A stretch of 19,235 nt of DNA from the NCBI GenBank assembly GCA_046537735.1, contig JBKHKH010000026.1:1-19235 (forward strand), written 5' to 3'. Origin of the DNA: JdFR-22 sp046537735. Its GTDB lineage: Archaea; Halobacteriota; Archaeoglobi; Archaeoglobales; Archaeoglobaceae. The notes beneath the pieces are model-generated. The model was not told the DNA's origin. It worked only from the letters and a program-made list of their open reading frames with translations, and made no database searches. The stretch's first letter is position 1. Each line of letters opens with the position of its first letter. Below, in pieces: positions 7,454 through 14,767 of this stretch. The position numbers were made by a program, and so were the translations under genes.

Positions 7454-8533
7454 TTAATCCAGATCTAGCTTACCGAAACCTCCAAACTCGTTCTCCATCT
7501 CTTCATAGACCGGCTTACCCACAAACCGGGTGTAGATCTCATTCGCTTTTTTCTGGGGATCTATATCACTAAAACTCTCTGGATAGATCACTTTACCAAT
7601 ATAGTAGGCGTTGGCCACAACTGTGGCATAATTGGTGGTGTAATAATTGTAGGGAAGGATCCCGTACATTTTGTCATCTTTTAAGGCATCCAGGCTGTGG
7701 TATTCTGCTCTCTCCAGATCCTTCTCTACCAGCGAATATCCCTGTCTATCCACAAAAATGATATCAGGATTCCACTGGGTTAGCTTCTCTCTACTGACCA
7801 TGGCGTGCTCCAGTCCCAGACCGCCAGCAACGTTTCTGGCATCCAAATACTCAAAAGGTGCGTAGGCAGGTTCAGTGGATACAATACCGTGGGCTCCGCG
7901 GTGAGCAACCCCACCCACATAAACAGCTGGTTTCACCTCTTCAGAGATGTCCTTTGTTCTGTGGTTTAGATCCTGTATGGTAGAATTCATGTACTGAATT
8001 AATTCCTCTGCTCTATCCTCTTTGTTAATTATATCCCCCATCAGTCTTAGAGCATCGTAAAACGTCTTTCTACCTTCCTCGTGGGGTCTGCCGTATTCCA
8101 GGACCACTACCGGTATCCCCGTCTTCTGCTGAAGATTATCGGCGTCACCTGCTTTAGTATAAGTCCAGAAAATAACATCAGGGTCCTGGGCAGCGATCAA
8201 TTCAGCATCACCACCGTGCTGAGGCCCTATAGATGGTAGTTCAGTCAGTTCCGGGTGGGCCATGATATATGGTCTCAAATGGTCGCTCTTTTCGAAATCC
8301 TCCACACCCACAACCTTGTGAGTAGCATTAAGATAGGTGATCAACCGCAAAGAACCGGCTCCAACACCTACCACCCTATCCACTTCCTCAGGAACTTCCA
8401 CAGTTCTACCCGCCATATCCGTGATCTCAATTGTTCCTTCACCTCCAGCTTGAGAACGCTGGCTGCAACCTGAGAACGCCAATGTGGCCGCTATGAGGAG
8501 GGCGAGAGTTAAATACACTAACCTGTGAGACAT
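7454..8533 (-). CDS. iron-complex/cobalamin-type substrate-binding lipoprotein
   Basis: 359 residues with a lipoprotein signal: hydrophobic stretch 5-20 then AFSGC with C23 as the anchored cysteine. The mature part is a two-lobed FepB/BtuF-class (class III) binding protein: ITDMAGRTVEVPEEVDRVV (36-54), the LRLITYLNA and VVGVEDFE strand-loop, GPQHGGDAELIAAQDPDVIF (about 102-122) and the second-lobe WNPDIIFVD. It captures the ligand outside the membrane and hands it to the permease encoded next. Ligand uncertain: ferric siderophore, heme, corrinoid or another metal chelate. First gene of the operon; divergent from the AbrB-like gene at 8753 with operator-like repeats between. Confidence 0.88.
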   Translation of the reverse strand: MSHRLVYLTLALLIAATLAFSGCSQRSQAGGEGTIEITDMAGRTVEVPEEVDRVVGVGAGSLRLITYLNATHKVVGVEDFEKSDHLRPYIMAHPELTELPSIGPQHGGDAELIAAQDPDVIFWTYTKAGDADNLQQKTGIPVVVLEYGRPHEEGRKTFYDALRLMGDIINKEDRAEELIQYMNSTIQDLNHRTKDISEEVKPAVYVGGVAHRGAHGIVSTEPAYAPFEYLDARNVAGGLGLEHAMVSREKLTQWNPDIIFVDRQGYSLVEKDLERAEYHSLDALKDDKMYGILPYNYYTTNYATVVANAYYIGKVIYPESFSDIDPQKKANEIYTRFVGKPVYEEMENEFGGFGKLDLD

Positions 8534-8560
8534 ACTTTAAACCCCTCTTTATTAACCTAG

Positions 8561-8597
8561 TTGGTAACTTATCTTACTTAGTAACACTATATAAAAT
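8561..8597 (-). promoter_or_regulatory. promoter and operator-like repeats of the ABC importer operon
   Basis: On the minus strand ATTTTATATAGT (forward 8586-8597) is a clear TATA box about 60 bp before the ATG at 8533, placing transcription start near 8565. Between TATA and start lie GTTACTAA (8578-8585) and GTTACCAA (8561-8568), 17 bp apart. The first is part of the 11-bp inverted repeat TTACTTAGTAA (8574-8584). A third GTTACCAA is at 8630-8637. Such placement fits a repressor site, perhaps for a metal-responsive regulator; the regulator is not identified. Confidence 0.5.
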
Positions 8598-8752
8598 TTT
8601 CGTGGCACTAAATACTAATTATCATTGGATTGGTAACAAAGTGGACCAGCTCAATGAAGCTTGTGGGACCAATTTGTGATGTAGAGTGGAAACGTTTATA
8701 GATGTTAAAGGAATATACTAATACAATACAAACTAAAAATGGGGGTGGTTTT

Positions 8753-8908
8753 ATGGAATCTTTGGGAAAAGCCAAGTTAAAAGGCTCAGATGTATGTCTA
8801 ACCAAGCCCGTCAAGGATAAACTACAAGTTGATGACGGGGATTACGTGGAATTTTTTGACGAAGATGGTAAGATCGTGATCAAGAAAACGGAAAAAACTA
8901 AACCTTAA
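8753..8908 (+). CDS. AbrB/SpoVT-like small DNA-binding protein
   Basis: 51 residues forming one swapped-hairpin AbrB domain: ESLGKAKLKGSDVCLTKPVKDKLQVDDGDYVEFF, then DGKIVIKK. The pattern (beta strand, short KPVKDKL helix, L-x-x-GDYVEF strand, then a terminal strand) is typical of archaeal AbrB-type transcription factors or antitoxins. I place the start at 8753, not at the upstream ATG 8702: GGGGGTGG lies five bases before 8753, and the TATA-like GTTTATAG at 8694-8701 would start transcription after 8702. It stands alone: no toxin gene follows. It is divergent from the ABC importer operon and could regulate it, which is inference from position only. Confidence 0.72.
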   Translation: MESLGKAKLKGSDVCLTKPVKDKLQVDDGDYVEFFDEDGKIVIKKTEKTKP

Positions 8909-8910
8909 TA

Positions 8911-8937
8911 TCTTTATTTTTTATTTTTATATTTGAC
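8911..8937 (+). terminator. oligo-T terminator after the AbrB-like gene
   Basis: Three runs of T (ttt, tttttt, ttttt) in 27 bp directly after the stop codon, no stable hairpin. Typical archaeal intrinsic terminator, in the 42-bp gap between convergent genes. Confidence 0.6.
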
Positions 8938-8950
8938 CTGGAAAGCGACT

Positions 8951-9805
8951 TCATTGCTCAGAAACCAATTCCAACAAGTAGTGCCTTTGATCTTCATTGA
9001 GTTTCACCGATTTACCCCTGAGGAAGTTGATGCTGTTGTATATATCTCTTAGGCTACCTTCTTTGACTTCCAGAATCATCTTTTCCGCCTTCAAGTGTTC
9101 CATGAGTTTTCCGTAATCTATTAGACCATTAAAGAGTGGCAAATGGCTATCCCAAGGTTTTTTCCACACTCCATAGTTGTTGTGCACGTTTAAATGGCAA
9201 ATATAATCTCTCAAAACCCGGAAATAGTCTATTATCTCTAGATCATACATACAGGAAGATACGAACGCATGACCTACATCCACATTCACTCCCAGATTAT
9301 CCATTCCCACTTTCTCTACAATCTCCACAAGGTCCTCAGGTTTTTCTCCTATTCTGGTGAAGTTCAACTCGTTGGTGAACATATTCTCAATTACGATATT
9401 TATTCCATAATCCTGAGCAACCTTACATACCTGCCTGAGGTTAGTTATCACATTGCATAAGGATTTGGCGTGGCAATAATCGCCTCCATGAACTACAATA
9501 GGGTCTGCTCCAATATTATGGCTTATACTTATCACCTTTTCCATCAGCCTGATATTGATGCCATTTAATGAGGCAAGATCTATTCTGGTCCTCTCAACCA
9601 GAGAGTTTTGATAAGGGGCATGAACACAATATTCCACATTAAAGGATTCTTTTAAATCCAGAGCATCCTGGACAACCCTATCTTCCTCAACAAGGAAGTC
9701 AATATTGGCTAAAGATAACTCAACCACATCTAATTCATCTAGAATTGATTTCAGTGTATTATTTTCGAATTTTTTCAAGGCAGACGAGTTTATTCCTATT
9801 TTCAT
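8951..9805 (-). CDS. xylose-isomerase-like TIM-barrel protein (sugar isomerase/endonuclease IV family)
   Basis: 284 residues, cytoplasmic. The fold family is shared by sugar epimerases/isomerases, IolE/IolI-type enzymes and endonuclease IV. Likely metal ligands and active-site residues are visible in order: H62 (VHAPYQ), H106 (VVHGGDY), E140 (IVIENMF), D176 and H179 (VNVDVGHAF), H208 (HLNVHNN), D219 and H221 (WDSHLP) and E246 (ILEVKEG). The full set suggests an active divalent-metal enzyme. Substrate cannot be told; the residue set is close to both endonuclease IV and sugar-phosphate epimerases, and the length fits either. It is monocistronic with its own TATA box close to the start, convergent with the AbrB-like gene. 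Confidence 0.78.
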   Translation of the reverse strand: MKIGINSSALKKFENNTLKSILDELDVVELSLANIDFLVEEDRVVQDALDLKESFNVEYCVHAPYQNSLVERTRIDLASLNGINIRLMEKVISISHNIGADPIVVHGGDYCHAKSLCNVITNLRQVCKVAQDYGINIVIENMFTNELNFTRIGEKPEDLVEIVEKVGMDNLGVNVDVGHAFVSSCMYDLEIIDYFRVLRDYICHLNVHNNYGVWKKPWDSHLPLFNGLIDYGKLMEHLKAEKMILEVKEGSLRDIYNSINFLRGKSVKLNEDQRHYLLELVSEQ

Positions 9806-9830
9806 ATTTATCAGTATTTCTTTGCTTCAA

Positions 9831-9840
9831 TTTATAATTT
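9831..9840 (-). promoter_or_regulatory. TATA box of the TIM-barrel gene
   Basis: Minus-strand AAATTATAAA, centred about 30 bp before the ATG at 9805, predicts a leader of only about five bases, so the message may be nearly leaderless. No Shine-Dalgarno is seen before the ATG, in agreement. Confidence 0.5.
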
Positions 9841-9959
9841 ATCTGCTTAAAAACTATAGGAGTACAATCGATACTTAAAACATTTATTCATAATAGAACT
9901 ATTTACACTGCACTGGAAAGTTAATTCAAGAAAGAGAGTGAGTAAGATAAATTCAGGTA

Positions 9960-10352
9960 CTACTTCTCCACTTCATTGATCAATTCCTTAACTTTCTGCT
10001 CGATCTCCCCCATTACCCGATTGTAGTTCTCCTCACTCTTCCCTACAGGATCTTCCAGGGGCCAGTGCCTGACAGGCTTCGAGGTAGGAATGTAGGGACA
10101 GGATTCCTCGCATACAGTTACAATGAGGTCGAAATCTTCCAAATCAACCTCATCCAGGGTTCTGGGTCTCTCCTTTTCCACTTTATAGCCCGCTTCATCT
10201 AGCATTCGGATTGCTGTGCTGTCAATCTTATCCGCCTTTTCCACGCCAGCACTCTCTGCAACCCACTCTTCAGCATAAAAGTTGAATATTGCTTCTGCCA
10301 TAACGCTTCTGCAAGAGTTATGGATGCACACAAAGACGACTTTCTTACTCAT
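9960..10352 (-). CDS. arsC: low-molecular-weight phosphatase-fold arsenate reductase (ArsC-type)
   Basis: 130 residues. The phosphate-binding loop CIHNSCRS (C9, R15) and the acid motif EDP (D101) define the low-molecular-weight tyrosine phosphatase/thioredoxin-coupled ArsC fold. C81 and C85 (VTVCEESCPYIP) lie where ArsC enzymes of the Staphylococcus pI258 type carry the redox cysteines (C82, C89), which favours arsenate reduction to arsenite over phosphatase activity. Spacing of the second pair is shorter than in pI258 ArsC. It starts 16 bp after the pstB gene on the same strand, so it is probably the last gene of the phosphate operon. Arsenate enters cells through phosphate transporters, which fits. 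No arsenite efflux gene is in the window. A protein phosphatase remains possible. Confidence 0.78.
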   Translation of the reverse strand: MSKKVVFVCIHNSCRSVMAEAIFNFYAEEWVAESAGVEKADKIDSTAIRMLDEAGYKVEKERPRTLDEVDLEDFDLIVTVCEESCPYIPTSKPVRHWPLEDPVGKSEENYNRVMGEIEQKVKELINEVEK

Positions 10353-10368
10353 TTAATTCCTCCGCCAT

Positions 10369-11121
10369 TCATCCAATCCTTCCTCTGAGGAACTTCTCCG
10401 TAAGCTTCTTTTTCGGAGCCTCGAAAATCTCATCAGCGTTCCCCACTTCTATTAACTCGCCCAGATAAAGAAAAGCCACCTTGTCAGAGACCCTTGCTGC
10501 CTGTGGGGGCGAGTGTGTTACCATTATAATAGTATAATCTCGTTTAAGTTCGTAGATGAGGTCTTCGATCCTGTCCGTGGATATAGGGTCCAGATTAGCC
10601 GTTGGCTCGTCCATAAGGAGTACCTGTGGCTTTAGAGCCAGCGCTCTAGCGATACACAACCTCTGCTGCTGACCACCGCTCAAGGCTGTAGCTGGAGCTT
10701 TGAGCCTGTCTGAGATCTCATCATAAAGGGCTGCTTTCCTCAGAGCCCATTCTACCCTCTCATTAATTTCCTTCTTGGAATCGTAGAGTTTGTTGAGCCT
10801 CAAGCCCAAAGAGACGTTATCGAAGATGGACATGTGGGGGAACGGATTGACCTGCTGGAACACCATACCTATATGTCTGCGGATCTCGATAGCGTTCATC
10901 TTGAATATGCTCTGGTCAAAGAACCTAATATCTCCCTCTATCCTCGTGTTTTTGTTCAATTCCAGCAATCTATTGAACGCCCTCAGTAGAGTGGACTTAC
11001 CGCATCCGCTGGGTCCCATAATGGCGAATATGCCCTTTTCGGGTATCTGCAGGCTGACATCTTTTATGGCATGAGTGTCACCGTAATATATGTGGAGGTC
11101 GATGGTCTCGATGGAATTCAT
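10369..11121 (-). CDS. pstB: phosphate ABC transporter ATPase PstB (copy 1)
   Basis: 250 residues, the normal PstB length. Walker A GPSGCGKST (36-44), Q-loop VFQQVNPFP (87-95), signature LSGGQQQRLCIARAL (146-160), Walker B VLLMDEPTANLDP (166-178) and switch histidine in MVTHSPPQAARVSD. The start is at 11121, not further upstream: its ATG overlaps the TGA of pstA as ATGA, with GAGGTG six bases before it. It energises phosphate import by the PstC1-PstA1 channel. The C-terminus ENF-type helix KKKLTEKFLRGRIG is as in other PstB proteins. Downstream is the ArsC-type gene. Confidence 0.95.
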   Translation of the reverse strand: MNSIETIDLHIYYGDTHAIKDVSLQIPEKGIFAIMGPSGCGKSTLLRAFNRLLELNKNTRIEGDIRFFDQSIFKMNAIEIRRHIGMVFQQVNPFPHMSIFDNVSLGLRLNKLYDSKKEINERVEWALRKAALYDEISDRLKAPATALSGGQQQRLCIARALALKPQVLLMDEPTANLDPISTDRIEDLIYELKRDYTIIMVTHSPPQAARVSDKVAFLYLGELIEVGNADEIFEAPKKKLTEKFLRGRIG

Positions 11122-11957
11122 AATTTCACCTCTTTGATGCTCAACCTCACTGGAATGAATATGGCCAAAAATATTATCATTAACACTAAAGATGCCCCCC
11201 ATGCTATTTCCTGGTAGTTGGCATACGGCTGCTGGACCAGATTATAGATCAGCAGTGGTATAGCCCCTACGGGTTGATCCATACCGGCAAAATAGACTCG
11301 CTGGGCTCCTCCAGCCGTGAACAGCAGTGGTGCAGTCTCTCCTGCCACCTTGGCCATCCCGATCAGTATACCGGTGAAAATTCCCTTTCTGGCCATACCC
11401 GCCAGGATCCTGAAGACCACTTTGAACCTGTCAAGACCCAGGCTGAAAGCAGCTTCTCTATAGGTAAAGGGTATCTCTCTCATTGCCTCCTCTGTAGAGA
11501 CTACCACATAGGGCATCATAACTATCGCCAGAGCCAGTGCGCCTGCCAGAGCTGAGTATGTGCCCATGGGGAGCACCAGTATCTGCATGACGAAAAGACC
11601 TACCAGAATGGTGGGGAACTCCAGCATTATCTGGAGAAGAGGTTTGGTCAATCTACCTATAATGCTGTGGGGATACTCGGCCACAAATATGCCCGCAATT
11701 AGAGCTATGGGCAAACCGATAAGCGAGGTGAGGAAGACCAGAACGAATGTCCCCAGTATTGCCGGACCTATTCCGCCCAGACCACCTCCGGGAGAAGCTA
11801 AAGTGCCGGTAAGGAACTCAAAGCCACCCTTCATCAATACGGGAGATCCTTCCACAAATACAGTTAACAGTATGTGGAACAGGGGGATGATGGTCAGTAC
11901 GGATAAGACCGCAACCGTAAAGAAGAACAATTTCTCCTTCCACAGTCTAATACGCAT
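11118..11957 (-). CDS. pstA: phosphate ABC transporter permease PstA (copy 1)
   Basis: 279 residues with about six membrane helices, the first at 9-33. The coupling-loop motif that contacts the ATPase, FTYREAAFSLGLDRFKVVF, is followed by GILIGMAKVAGETAPLLFTA, which is characteristic of PstA (GETAPLL). It pairs with PstC1 to form the phosphate channel in the membrane. Start ATG at 11957 overlaps the 3' end of pstC1 by 11 nt and has a very strong AGGAGGAGT upstream; the stop overlaps the pstB1 start. Confidence 0.94.
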   Translation of the reverse strand: MRIRLWKEKLFFFTVAVLSVLTIIPLFHILLTVFVEGSPVLMKGGFEFLTGTLASPGGGLGGIGPAILGTFVLVFLTSLIGLPIALIAGIFVAEYPHSIIGRLTKPLLQIMLEFPTILVGLFVMQILVLPMGTYSALAGALALAIVMMPYVVVSTEEAMREIPFTYREAAFSLGLDRFKVVFRILAGMARKGIFTGILIGMAKVAGETAPLLFTAGGAQRVYFAGMDQPVGAIPLLIYNLVQQPYANYQEIAWGASLVLMIIFLAIFIPVRLSIKEVKL

Positions 11958-12861
11958 GAGTACTCCTCCTGAGTATATATATTGCCAGTATATTCACCGC
12001 CAGCCCGATAAGGAAGATGGATAATCCGGCAGCGAACAATGCGCTCACCATATACTCGTAAATGAATGCGTTACCGAACTGGTTGGCGATGAGGGATGAC
12101 ACAGTATATCCTGGAGTGAACAGACTGGGATGGATATTGAACGCATTTCCCACCACCAGGCTGACTGCAACCGTCTCTCCTATGGCCCTTCCGAAAGCGA
12201 GGATTACTCCTGCCACTATTGCCGTCTTGATATATCCCAAAAGGATCTTCGTTGCCTCATAATTGGTCGCTCCCACGGAGAACACTGCCTCCCTGTACCT
12301 GAAGGGAACCATTCTGTAAGCCTCTCTAATAACTGAAGCCGAGAATGGTGTCACCATGATCCCCAACAATATCCCTGCAGAGAGGAAGCTGTAACCGGTG
12401 AGGGGCTCATAGGAGAATAAGGGGATAAAAGAGAGATGATCATAAAGAGGGTACATCACATAGTTTTTGAGGAAGGGGACCAGATAGAATGCGCCCCAGA
12501 TACCGTAGAGGATGGTGGGAAGACCGGCCATGATGTCTGTGCTGATTATGAACCACTCTTTCAGCCTGGCGGGGGCGTAGTCGATGACGAATACAGAGTA
12601 GCATATAGCCAGGGGCAATGAGACTAGCACTGCCAGAACAGATGTATAAACACTACCATATATGGCAGCCAGCACACCATACTTCTCATTTTGGGGTTCC
12701 TCTGCAGCCTGCCAGGTATTGGTGGTATAGATATCCGGTCCTTCTCTCTGAAAGATGGGAACCGAAGTTAAAAAGTAAATGATCAGCATCAAGATGAAGA
12801 TGCCCAGAATAAGAGTAGGAAAAAATAAGGTGAAGGTTTTGAACCTATCAGTCAATTGCAT
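11947..12861 (-). CDS. pstC: phosphate ABC transporter permease PstC (copy 1)
   Basis: 304 residues, about six membrane helices, first at 12-36. A larger extracytoplasmic loop after helix 1 (about 38-65) is typical of PstC. The coupling motif FRYREAVFSVGATNYEATKILL and GVILAFGRAIGETVAVSLVVG (the GRAIGET of PstC) settle the assignment. It starts 8 bp after the stop of pstS1 and overlaps pstA1. Its sequence differs clearly from PstC copy 2 at 15610-16473, so the two operons are not a recent duplication. Confidence 0.94.
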   Translation of the reverse strand: MQLTDRFKTFTLFFPTLILGIFILMLIIYFLTSVPIFQREGPDIYTTNTWQAAEEPQNEKYGVLAAIYGSVYTSVLAVLVSLPLAICYSVFVIDYAPARLKEWFIISTDIMAGLPTILYGIWGAFYLVPFLKNYVMYPLYDHLSFIPLFSYEPLTGYSFLSAGILLGIMVTPFSASVIREAYRMVPFRYREAVFSVGATNYEATKILLGYIKTAIVAGVILAFGRAIGETVAVSLVVGNAFNIHPSLFTPGYTVSSLIANQFGNAFIYEYMVSALFAAGLSIFLIGLAVNILAIYILRRSTHAY

Positions 12862-12869
12862 GTCGAGGG

Positions 12870-13931
12870 TTACAAACCAAATTCATTTAACATTTTCTCT
12901 GTTATTTCCTCTGGAAGCCCAACGTATCCCGTGGCAAGGTTCTCTTCTTTTTGTCCTTCAGTTAACATCCACTTTACGAATTCATTTAGAGCTTCCTCTT
13001 TGTCCTTGTTATCGTAATTCTTCCACATCAGCATATGGCTGAAAGCAATGACAGGATATGAATTTTCACCCTCAGCGTTAAGCAGTGATTTTACGTCCTC
13101 TTTATACCCCTCGCTGGGCGCCGGAACTGCTGACTTGACATTAGAGACAGCTTCCTTTATAGTTTCCGGCGAAGCTTCTACGTATTCATCGGCACTATTC
13201 TTCAGGGATACGGTTTTGAGGTCCTCTTCATAAACATAAGATAATTCAGTATAGGCAATGGAGTAATCGTTATCCTCCAAACTTACAATAACTCCTGGAT
13301 TTCCCTTTCCGCCTACACCTCTACCTTCCTGATCCACAAACCATTCAACGGTCTTGCCTGCACCTACTCTATCATTCCAATCGCTGTTGACCATGGAAAG
13401 ATAGTTGGTGAAGATATCGGTAGTGCCGCTGCTGTCGCTCCTGTGAACCACCATTATTCTCTTATGAGGCAGATCAGCGTCAGGATTTAGGTCTGTGATC
13501 CGGGGATCGTCCCAGTACTCGATATTACCCAGGAAAATGTCCGCAAGGGTTTCACCATCCAGTCTGAGGTCCTCAGCCCCAGGAACATTGTGAACAACGA
13601 CTACTGCCCCCACAATCAGGGGGAATTGCAGGGGAGCACCTCTATCCTCCAGATCGGTCCACAGGCTTTCCCTAATAGGTGGGTCACTGCAGGCAAAATC
13701 CGCCAGTCCTTGCATAAAATCGTTCTGACCGCCACCACTACCTTTACCCGTGTACTCTATAAGAACATCAGGATTTTGCTTGGTGTAAGTGTCTATCCAC
13801 TTATCCAGTTGAGGCTGGGGAAAAGTAGCGCCGCTACCCCTGAGGATCACTTTACCTGTCTGATCCTGGATACAGCCCGTCAGGAAAGCAGTGATCAATA
13901 GAAGACCTATTAGCAATACCCCATACTTCAT
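12870..13931 (-). CDS. pstS: phosphate-binding lipoprotein PstS (copy 1, long type)
   Basis: 353 residues. Lipoprotein signal with LTGC, C20 being the lipid-anchored cysteine. The mature part follows the long PstS type: ILRGSGATFPQPQLDKWID (29-47), GKGSGGGQNDFMQG (the phosphate-binding SGGG), FLGNIEYWDDPRI, VVHRSDSSGTTDIFTNYL and GNPGV. These loops bind phosphate outside the membrane. It is about 55 residues longer than copy 2 and of a different subtype. A TATA-like GATAAATAATC (forward 13950-13960) lies about 24 bp before the ATG, suggesting its own promoter and a nearly leaderless message, although read-through from the upstream pst operon is possible. Confidence 0.93.
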   Translation of the reverse strand: MKYGVLLIGLLLITAFLTGCIQDQTGKVILRGSGATFPQPQLDKWIDTYTKQNPDVLIEYTGKGSGGGQNDFMQGLADFACSDPPIRESLWTDLEDRGAPLQFPLIVGAVVVVHNVPGAEDLRLDGETLADIFLGNIEYWDDPRITDLNPDADLPHKRIMVVHRSDSSGTTDIFTNYLSMVNSDWNDRVGAGKTVEWFVDQEGRGVGGKGNPGVIVSLEDNDYSIAYTELSYVYEEDLKTVSLKNSADEYVEASPETIKEAVSNVKSAVPAPSEGYKEDVKSLLNAEGENSYPVIAFSHMLMWKNYDNKDKEEALNEFVKWMLTEGQKEENLATGYVGLPEEITEKMLNEFGL

Positions 13932-13972
13932 ACAAGCAGGCAGTTAATAGATTATTTATCGTTTGCCTTAAT

Positions 13973-14008
13973 CAAGCAAACCAAGTAAACCAAGCAAGGC
14001 AAGTAAGT
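13973..14008. repeat. four-unit 9-bp tandem repeat between the pst operons
   Basis: Four head-to-tail units: caagcaaac, caagtaaac, caagcaagg, caagtaagt. Units alternate c/t at position 5, so it can also be read as two 18-bp units. A partial copy, caagcag, is at 13933-13939. It fills the space between the stop of pstB2 (14014) and the TATA-like element of pstS1. It may bind a regulator; no hairpin is formed. Confidence 0.75.
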
Positions 14009-14013
14009 GAAGC

Positions 14014-14760
14014 TCACCCGAATCTCCCTGTAATATATTCCTCCGTCCTCCTATCATGGGGTTTTTCAAAGATCTTTTCTGTCTCCCCGAACTCTATCAG
14101 CTCCCCCATAAGGAAAAAGGCAGTGTAATCGGATACTCTACCTGCCTGCTGCATGTTGTGGGTCACTATAACTATGGTGTAATCCTTTCTGAGCTCTCTC
14201 AACAGATCCTCTATCTTGGCAGTGGAAGTGGGGTCCAGTGCGGAGCAGGGCTCATCAAATAAAATAACGTCAGGATCGACCGCCAGAGCGCGAGCGATAC
14301 ATAACCTTTGCTGCTGACCACCGGAAAACCTGAGGGCGTTATGGTCCAGCCTGTCCTTTACCTCATCCCATAGGGCAGCTTTTTTCAGGCTTTCCTCCAC
14401 TATCCTGTCCAGCTTTTTGTTTTCCACTCCATGTATCCTGGGTCCATAGGCGACATTATCGTAGATGCTCATGGGGAAGGGGTTGGGCTGCTGGAACACC
14501 ATTCCCACTCTCCTTCTCAGCTGAATAGTATCCACTTTCCTGTCATATATGTCCTTACCGTCTATGAGGACCTTTCCTTCTACCCTGGCTTTGTGAATAT
14601 CGTTCATTCTATTGAGGGACCTCAAGAAAGTTGTCTTCCCGCAACCAGAAGGACCTATAAGCGCTGTAATTCTATTGGCAGGGATCTTGATGGTGACGTT
14701 CTTGATGGCAGGTTCTTCCGAATAATAAACGTTCAATCCTTCAACATCTATCTTGCTCAT
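14014..14760 (-). CDS. pstB: phosphate ABC transporter ATPase PstB (copy 2)
   Basis: 248 residues. Walker A GPSGCGKTT (36-44), Q-loop VFQQPNPFP (88-96), signature FSGGQQQRLCIARALA (145-160), Walker B VILFDEPCSALDP (165-177) and switch histidine in IVTHNMQQAGRVSDYTAFF. The Phe in place of the first Leu of the signature and SALDP are common in PstB. Last gene of the first pst operon, 7 bp after pstA2. It powers the PstC2-PstA2 channel, but could also serve copy 1 since the coupling helices are alike. Confidence 0.95.
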   Translation of the reverse strand: MSKIDVEGLNVYYSEEPAIKNVTIKIPANRITALIGPSGCGKTTFLRSLNRMNDIHKARVEGKVLIDGKDIYDRKVDTIQLRRRVGMVFQQPNPFPMSIYDNVAYGPRIHGVENKKLDRIVEESLKKAALWDEVKDRLDHNALRFSGGQQQRLCIARALAVDPDVILFDEPCSALDPTSTAKIEDLLRELRKDYTIVIVTHNMQQAGRVSDYTAFFLMGELIEFGETEKIFEKPHDRRTEEYITGRFG

Positions 14761-14767
14761 ACTATCA

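Noticed and set aside
8702..8752. Upstream ATG at 8702 as the start of the AbrB-like gene
   Set aside because: A TATA-like element at 8694-8701 abuts it, the extra 17 residues do not resemble an AbrB domain, and ATG 8753 has a strong ribosome site five bases upstream.
11122..11202. Longer N-terminus for PstB copy 1
   Set aside because: The additional 27 residues are not found in PstB proteins; ATG at 11121 overlaps the pstA stop as ATGA and has GAGGTG upstream.
11560..12024. 154-codon plus-strand frame opposite pstA1/pstC1
   Set aside because: It lies wholly antisense to two well-supported permease genes, its sequence is low in secondary structure sense and rich in Pro/Arg/Ser, and it has no ribosome site; a shadow of coding sequence on the other strand.
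13973..14008. Short tandem repeat as a CRISPR array
   Set aside because: Units are 9 bp with no spacers; there are no cas genes in the window and no other CRISPR-like pattern was seen.
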